64,000 nt of DNA from assembly GCA_013399305.1 (NCBI GenBank), contig VXAI01000035.1, positions 1,307,023-1,371,022 of the forward strand, written 5' to 3'. This stretch comes from Rostratula benghalensis. Lineage: Eukaryota; Chordata; Aves; Charadriiformes; Rostratulidae. The notes under the pieces are model-generated. The model was not told where the DNA came from. It did not search any database and saw nothing but the letters and a program-made list of their open reading frames with translations. Position numbers and translations under genes: made by a program. This document shows, one piece after another, positions 57,720-64,000 of this stretch. How positions within the stretch are numbered: the stretch's first letter is position 1; every line of letters begins with the position of its first letter.

Positions 57720-58100
57720 CACACATATTCTTCATTGTATTCTCTTTAATTAGGAAGTAATTGAGCAATTCTTTGTCGAGCTATCATGCTACTCCATTAA
57801 TCCACCAGTAGTTTTACAGGAAAACAATATGTCTGTTGGTTGTTTACAGCATGTCTCAACCTACTAGACGTGGTTTGACTGATGATCTCTTCAGCCGCGA
57901 TTGTGACGTGCTACTTCGTTATAGCTCTAATTGTTTTGTGGAATGAATTGTGGTTAATTAGCAAGCTGCTTGCAGCTTGTGGAGCTCATAGTAATATCAA
58001 CACTTGTTGTGTAAGGTTATGCAAATAACTGGAGCTTTGCTTAACTAACATAATGATTTGGAACCCTCGAGAAAATATTTGACGTAGCCAAAATATTGCC
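57720..58100. promoter_or_regulatory. Candidate conserved intronic enhancer
   Basis: Unique AT-rich sequence dense in factor-like sites: TTTAATTAGG, GGTTAATTAGC, TCTAATTG, a perfect POU octamer ATGCAAAT at 58019-58026, and a tight palindrome CAAGCTGC-TT-GCAGCTTG at 57962-57979. Several CpGs (GTCGAG, CCGCG, GTGACG) are retained. The texture is that of a developmental enhancer, but no alignment could be made. Confidence 0.35.
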
Positions 58101-58916
58101 ATTTTCAACTGAAATAAGAACAAAAAAACCTTTAGTTGGACTAACTGTTTGACTTGTCATTAGACTTCCAGTGTGAAATATGCATTAGAAAAAGGGAGTT
58201 GGAAATGCAGCGCGGTTGGATGATGCCTCTTTTCCTCTGCTGGGCTGGGTGGTAGGACACAGCCTGCGTGCAGGATGCCAAGTTTAAATCCCTCTGCTAT
58301 CTTAAAAGATTCAAATAGCTAATACCCAGCTCAAAGGTTAATTACTAATTGCTGGTTATTTGCTATATTTAGTACCCTTTATACTCTCTTTTACTTGCTG
58401 AGCTTGGTATCAGAGTACAAATTAATTACTGTGTCTTTTTTTCATGCCTTTTAAGCACCGTCTTTGCTTCATTCTCTGAGATTTCAGCGTTTTGTAAGAT
58501 GCTACTTTAATTATCTCTTTGGCAAAAGTATAGCGACGTTAAGCAGGTTTTCTCATGCTGCAAGTCAGTGTAGATCCCTTGCCTTTGGTAAAACCAGTAA
58601 TAGAAGTTGAGTATTAAGGGTTGCTTTACACACATATGTATATGAGAGAAGTAAGGTTCTTCACACTTTTATGAGTGCAAGAGGCCTATCGTAGATTTTT
58701 CTTTTAAAATCTGTACTGTTGTGTTGTTTAGAAAAGATATTTTTCTAGCTACTTGGTGATCAGTGGGAATATTGTAGTAGAGGTGGATCTTTCTTGATTG
58801 AGGTTTATGAAAGCTACAGTTTGCTTATCTCTTATCATAGCTTCGGTATTCTTGGTTTCCCTCCAGCTCTTGGACAAAATGTTTTTCTTTAGTGAATAGT
58901 GAAAAGCATCACGAGG

Positions 58917-58944
58917 AATTTCATTACTGAAATTTCATTACTGA
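58917..58944. repeat. Perfect 14-bp tandem duplication
   Basis: AATTTCATTACTGA occurs twice back to back. Confidence 0.9.
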
Positions 58945-59195
58945 CTGAGTGGTTTAAAAAGCCTGCTGCTGCTTTAAGAAGCCAGATTTACATATTTCAT
59001 GTTTAAAAGATTTACAGTGTGTCTCACATGCCTGTATAGAAAGATGGAGCTTTCATTATAGGTTTAATGTCACCGCCATACAAGGATTAATACTCTTTCC
59101 TCCGCCTCGGTCTGTGCGGCTGGTTGTCAGTGACGGGTGTGTTCCTGGTTGACTAAGCTGTTAGGGGTGTTTCATATTCAAGGGGCTGCATTTTT

Positions 59196-59587
59196 GAATC
59201 ATAGAATCATAGAATGGTTAGAGTTAGAAGGGAACTTGAAGATCATCAAGTTCCAACCCCGCCACCATGGGCAGGGGCACCTCCCACCAGACCAGGTTGC
59301 TCAAAGGCCCATCCAGCCTGGCCTTGAACCCCTCCAGGGATGGGGCAGCCACAACTTCTCTGAGCAACCTGTTCCAGTGTCTCACCACCCTCACAGGGAA
59401 GAATTTCCTTCTGGTACCTAATCTAAATCTCCTCTCTTTCAATTGTAAGATATTACCCCTTGTCCTATCCTGACAGAATCCCTCTCCAGCTCTCCTATAG
59501 GCCTCCCTTCAGGTACTGACTGGAAAGGGCTATAAGGTCTCCCCAGAGACTTCTCCAGGCTGAACAAGCCCAACTCTTCAGCCTGAA
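59196..59587 (-). mobile_element. CR1 LINE, antisense copy
   Basis: About 390 bp. It starts with AATCATAGAATCATAGAATGG at 59197, the complement of the CR1 terminus, and continues to the CCAGGCTGAACAAGCCCAAC region before truncation near 59587. Reverse reading contains RLLREVVAAPSLE and LVWWEVPLPMVAGLELDDL. It is of the same subfamily type as the copy at 17594. Confidence 0.93.
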
Positions 59588-61235
59588 TAATAAAAGCAAG
59601 CTTTCACATCACTCCATGGAGAAATGCACAGCCAGCAATCCTAGAAGACACAAGGACTGGAGCATCCTTCCAGGCTTTTGGTTGTTTTCTCTCCTGCACT
59701 TGGGATGGAGGGAGAGGATAGTTGACTCAGTCGAGAAGGTTAAGCACTTTGTATCTAAAAGCCAAACCAGAGGAAGACTCGAAGGGCCAAATTCTGCCCT
59801 CAGTAGCAGTCTTGCAGCCTTGGTGCGGTCGCTGTTGAAGGCTGTTCCATGCTGTAACAGACAGGGGGATATCTGTCACCCTTGGGAAGTGTCTCCTCAC
59901 CAGCGTGTGACGCAGAACACGGGCTGATGGAGGATGCAGCACAAGTGCTGCCTGATAATTGGGCACTTGGGGACGTGCCGTGACAAGTTGGGCAAATGTT
60001 TTCTGCGAGGTCCTGCTGTAGCACAGGTGGGAATTTCTAATGGCCCGTTGAAGGCTGCACACAGGTTTCCTCTGTGCTGAGATGGGGCTTATTTCTCAGC
60101 TGGTTTCACAGAGCCATCGGCCAGGATCCACCTCCGAGAGACACAACCTGCATCCCTGGATGCTGGAGGATTTGGGGGGGTGGGGATGTTAAAGAAAGGG
60201 GCTATAAGAACAAAAAGTGACGAACTGCTGGCCAAAATGGGTCCCTCCTGAAGGCATAAACCCTTCTGGTTTCATTTTAATAATCTTTTCAAGGTCTGTG
60301 GAGTTCTTTGAATAAACGGACACAGCTTTTATTCCAGCCTTTCCTTACCTGTGGCTGGGGAAACATGTTGTTGGCTCCGAGAAGGTGCAGGACTGGGTCT
60401 TCTCCTGGTTGTGCGTGGTGGCATTTTCTTCCTTCAGCCTTGCCTTTTGCCTGTCTTTTTCTTTTTTTTTTTTTTCTTCAGGTCTGTGATAAATGGGGTG
60501 GGGTGAGGGGGGAAGCATTCTAGGCTGCTACTGAGATTATTTTTTAAAATTTCTTTGTTTTAAGATGGCATGGGATTACCATCTGTTAATTTGTATGAAG
60601 CTCCTTTATCATCTAAGATATGTATTTTGGATAACTTGCTGTTGTGTTTGTTTCTTAAAAAATAAAGTATCCAACCCTTCAGTAAATGTTATCTGAAATA
60701 CAGCATTCTGAGGACACTGAAATAACTATTTGTGTTAAATGTGTAGATGGATATAGATATGTGTGTATGTGTGGGCAGGGTACTCATGTGTGTTTACACA
60801 CAGTGAAGCTGTGGATTTAAATAGAACATGAATTGACTTATATAAGTAATTTTTAAAATTCCCATGGAAAGAAAATTTTCATCTTAAATATGTTTACCTT
60901 GATGTGAAAGATCTCCTAGTTAAGAAGAAGCTGTGTTTATCTGCAAAAACTTGCTTTTAGAGCTTTTGCTGTTGAAAACTCCGTTTGTTTTTTTTTTACC
61001 CCTGAGGATGTAAAGTCCTTTCTTTCACCAAACCAGTGAAAAGTTCCATTAACATAAGCAGGACCAGAGCTCACAGGGTATGGTTATTGCAGAATTAATA
61101 AATATCAGGGAAAATAAATAGTTTAGGATTCAAGCAGTAAAATTGCCTTGTACACCAGAAGATAAGATTCAGCACAAATAAATAAAGTGTATGTTTGCCC
61201 CACATCCCAGCAGCGTTCAAACTCACTGTTTTGAC

Positions 61236-61241
61236 TGCATG
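61236..61241 (+). promoter_or_regulatory. TGCATG motif upstream of the cassette exon
   Basis: A single RBFOX-type TGCATG lies about 146 nt before the cassette acceptor. Upstream sites of this type often repress inclusion. Binding is inferred, not shown. Confidence 0.35.
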
Positions 61242-61386
61242 ATTTCGTATCTGTGCTCACTGCAAGATGGAAGGGGTTTTCATTCAATACTGAAGTCGAT
61301 AATTATGGAGGTTATAATTTTCATGCTCAGAATTTCATGTCATTTTCATAAATCATTCATTTCATTTCATAAATCATGCTTTACAG

Positions 61387-61443
61387 CTGCAGAATGGAAA
61401 CTTATTGCTGGACATTGATGAAAATCTTGTTTCAGTCACTCAG
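61387..61443 (+). CDS. DAB1: DAB1 candidate alternative cassette exon, 57 nt
   Basis: Codes 19 residues, LQNGNLLLDIDENLVSVTQ, open in phase 0 and flanked by TTTACAG and GTAAGG. It is not in the standard mammalian isoform, in which the exon ending PVS is followed by NGYSFEDFEERF. I recall a 19-residue extra segment in an early chick retinal isoform (chDab1-E) and think this is the same exon, but cannot confirm it here. The pyrimidine tract is poor, interrupted by a doubled TTTCATAAATCAT motif, which fits an exon skipped by default. A second in-frame AG at 61391-61392 would remove Leu-Gln. Reading on adds V-R-L and a stop. The segment is acidic and hydrophobic with no tyrosine. Confidence 0.8.
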
Positions 61444-64000
61444 GTAAGGTTGTGACACTAAAAATGTTTTAAGGAAACATAGATGAAATCATCTGTAGGA
61501 ATAATGCAATTTGAAATTTTTTGGCTGGGGATTAACTTCATTGGGACGTAGCTAATATGAAATGTGAATAATTTAAAAAAGCATAATGGGTGAAATCAGT
61601 TCTGTAGTGACAGTGAAATCACAAAGATAAAAGATAACTATTTGGTGTCCAGAATCTTATATGCTGCAAGTGGATAAAACTACGTCTATGTCAGAGAAGA
61701 GGCATTCATTTATTCAGGCCAAGTACTAGATGGCAGTAAAAAAACTAGATCCAGAATCCAGTTCTGAACCATTTGGGACTTGAAAATCTCTGGTAAGTAA
61801 ATGGTGAAGTTATGTACCTGCTAAATTTCTTGTTTACGTTCTCTGACATAGTTCTGTAGCTCCTGTTGCATAAAAGGTTGCTGTTCTGTCAGAAATAATT
61901 CCCCTGTGTATATATTCCTTTATCTTGGGGAATATTGTGAATGAAGGTTTATTACAAGCAGTAGCGAAGTTGGCTTTCCTATCGCTCTCTCCAGCTGCCT
62001 GCTTAGAAATCCGTCTGCAGAGTTTCTCTTAGGAGCTTTAACAACATTATATCTGTGAAGACCTTCCCCTTGAACCTCTTTTCCAAGGGCGCTGAGGCAT
62101 AGACATCTGAGTTACCACCTTTCAGATACATACCATTTCATTCCAAGTTCAAAAAGTATACTCACTATCAGTTTTCAGTATCAATATGAAACTTGTGATA
62201 TTTTTTTTTCACAAAAAATGTATAACTTTACAGGCATTTCCTCTTAGCCTGTGTAACCACGCGTGCTCTGCCCTTTCACATCCCCTCTGGCTTGCTCTCC
62301 TGCTTCCTCACCTGGCATGGAGGCACTGAGGGAGCTTCTGCTTGTGGCCTCCAAAGGACACAAGCCATTTCTTAACAAGGCAGAGAGAAGACGACAGTAA
62401 AATGCTCACCCCTCATGCAGGAAAAGGGCAGATTTAGGGGTGGTGCTGAACAAGCAATTGGGAGAGATGAGAAGAAAGTGGCTCTTGTGGTGATTCAGTG
62501 TCACCTGGCATCTCTTGAGTCAGTAGTGCCTACAGGAGGCTTGGAGTGATTTCCAAACGAGTGCTGCTGTTGTCATTATTCCAACTTTCCTGGGCATTTT
62601 AACAATGCTTGCCTAGCGTGTTTGCACACACTGCAGAAGTGACTTATGGACTCTTTTTTGCAAGAAGCTACTTCTAGCAGTATTTTAGTAACATACAGTA
62701 GAATCAATGTACCCTGAAGAAAAGGAGAATTTTCTTCTTTCGTCCTTCTTCCATTTCCACGCAGGTACTTAGAGGGATATATAAGCCCATAAGAAAAAAA
62801 TACTTTGTCATATCACTAAAGCAATGTGATGTATTTAATATAAGACATGATGTGAAGAAATGTGAAATAATTCTTCCTAAGGTACATCGTTAGACATAAA
62901 GCTGAGAATCATCCAAGCTGCAAGACAAAATTCCAGGTCTAAGTGATTGTGTAGCATTGCCTTTGTATATGGGAATAGAGATTGGATTGCAAAAATGTAT
63001 AAGACAGAAATTATCATATTTTGAATGACAGTCTTATTTCTTGAAGGATCCCTTGTAATAGAAGGTTGGTGGGAAAAGAAGTATCTTAGGGCAATCTCGC
63101 TCCTGTGTTGGTTGGTTGTAAGGACTGACCAGCCAGTGGGGTTAATGTCCAAAGCACTGAGTGTTGGCCACCTTTGCAGGTCAAGACTCATTGAATTTCA
63201 AGCCTATTGGAGGCTGCGAGGTTTACGTGCCTAAGCCAAGGAGGAAATTCAATTAATTGAGTTAAGATTTGCATTAAGTCTCATTCATAATGAGATTTAA
63301 GGCTTCCCACACGTGTGGGTGTGATTGAGGATGATACAGGGAAGAAGGAAAGCCAGTAAGCAGAAAAAAGGTAGTGGAAAAGGAGTAGTTCTTGAGTTCC
63401 CAACAAAGTTTTCCAGTATAGCCACCCTGATAAGGATGGTAGATGGGTTTTAGGTTTCCTGCAGAACTATAAGGGATCCATTCTCTACTGTCCCTGTGCT
63501 CCAGATGAACTGATTTGCAGATGTGGATGGGTGGAAGAGAGTCATTTTACATCTGAACATCTGAAGGACCTTTGATTTTTGCAGCCACTCAAGGCGCTCC
63601 TAATTATGAAAGTGTTTTTTTTCTCTTCTGGTCCAGTTGAGTGAGGCCTGCCTGGGTGACCTATTTTGAGATCAAACTGTAGGACGCCCTGAGAAAACAT
63701 TTCCAGTGTGAGTTAAATGTGGAGCCGCAAACTTTTAATAACCCAGTTGTGCATCCTCCTTCAAGTCCACTTATCCAGGTCACACCTGTCCCACGGGCAA
63801 GGGGAACTCAGGCAGCACTTTAAAAGCCTTTTCCTTCTGTACCCTTCTGTTACTGCCACAGTCTGCTGCTGTGTTTTAAGACCTTGAAATGAGGGTTTAG
63901 AAATTGAGCCAGGAAAAAGGACTGGCCATAAATCATACTTGGTGTTCACTGATGTTCAGGACAGAGCAGTAATGCATCCAGGCCCATTCAGGATGTTTTT
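61444..64000 (+). other. DAB1: DAB1 intron after the cassette exon (partial)
   Basis: At least 2.5 kb of intron running off the window. No transposon recognised. The next expected coding segment (NGYSFEDFEERF) was looked for and not found. A hairpin and a perfect CACGTG palindrome lie near 63274-63319. Confidence 0.85.
63274..63319. promoter_or_regulatory. Hairpin next to a perfect 14-bp CACGTG palindrome
   Basis: TTAAGTCTCATT, a 3-base loop, and AATGAGATTTAA (63274-63300) form a 12-bp inverted repeat with one mismatch. Six bases on, CCCACACGTGTGGG (63306-63319) is a perfect palindrome around an E-box. The surrounding DNA is unique and AT-rich. Function is unknown. Confidence 0.45.

Overview
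This is vertebrate genomic DNA, almost certainly from a bird. It contains part of one multi-exon gene on the + strand, DAB1 (Disabled-1), the cytoplasmic adaptor of Reelin signalling. The bird assignment rests on eleven CR1 LINE pieces, several ending in the diagnostic ATTCTGTG/ATTCTATG tandem 3' end, one solo LTR of an avian ERV type, and no mammalian repeats. The species cannot be fixed from sequence alone. The window starts in one DAB1 intron and ends in another; the promoter, start-codon exon, C-terminal exons and 3' UTR lie outside.

Eight coding exons were found by translation and splice-site inspection: 21397-21536, 23615-23713, 44219-44350, 45093-45212, 45811-45849, 47155-47220, 51442-51501 and 61387-61443. 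The first seven give residues 24-241 in mouse numbering without any indel. They cover the PTB domain (K45, K82 and F158 all present) and then the tyrosine cluster (Y185, Y198, Y200, Y220, Y232). The eighth is a 57-nt cassette coding 19 residues that is not in the commonly studied mammalian isoform. All exons after the first are multiples of three and phase 0-0, so any can be skipped without a frameshift. Three successive exons end exactly in Tyr-Gln at the donor, so exon choice rewrites the SH2-binding motifs (YQ-TI, YQ-YI, YQ-VP).

Region by region: 1-21396 is an upstream intron with two + strand CR1s, one - strand CR1 and a solo LTR (about 11208-11771). Between 21397 and 23713 lie the first two PTB exons. 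From 23714 to 44218 there is a 20.5-kb intron with CR1s, a decayed L2/L3/CR1-clade LINE (about 29890-30570) and what looks like a 1.4-kb inversion with one breakpoint inside a CR1. From 44219 to 51501 the end of the PTB domain and the tyrosine exons are packed tightly. From 51502 to 61386 is a 9.9-kb intron holding two CR1s, TGCATG motifs and AT-rich blocks that resemble conserved non-coding DNA. The 57-nt cassette follows, and then intron to the end.

No RNA gene, CRISPR array, operon or bacterial feature is present. The many other open frames are short, cross CR1 copies or simple repeats, and are not supported as genes. The most interesting system here is the splice-controlled tyrosine module plus its extra cassette exon, with splice-site features (weak donors, tandem donor, poor polypyrimidine tract, TGCATG sites) that fit regulated splicing.
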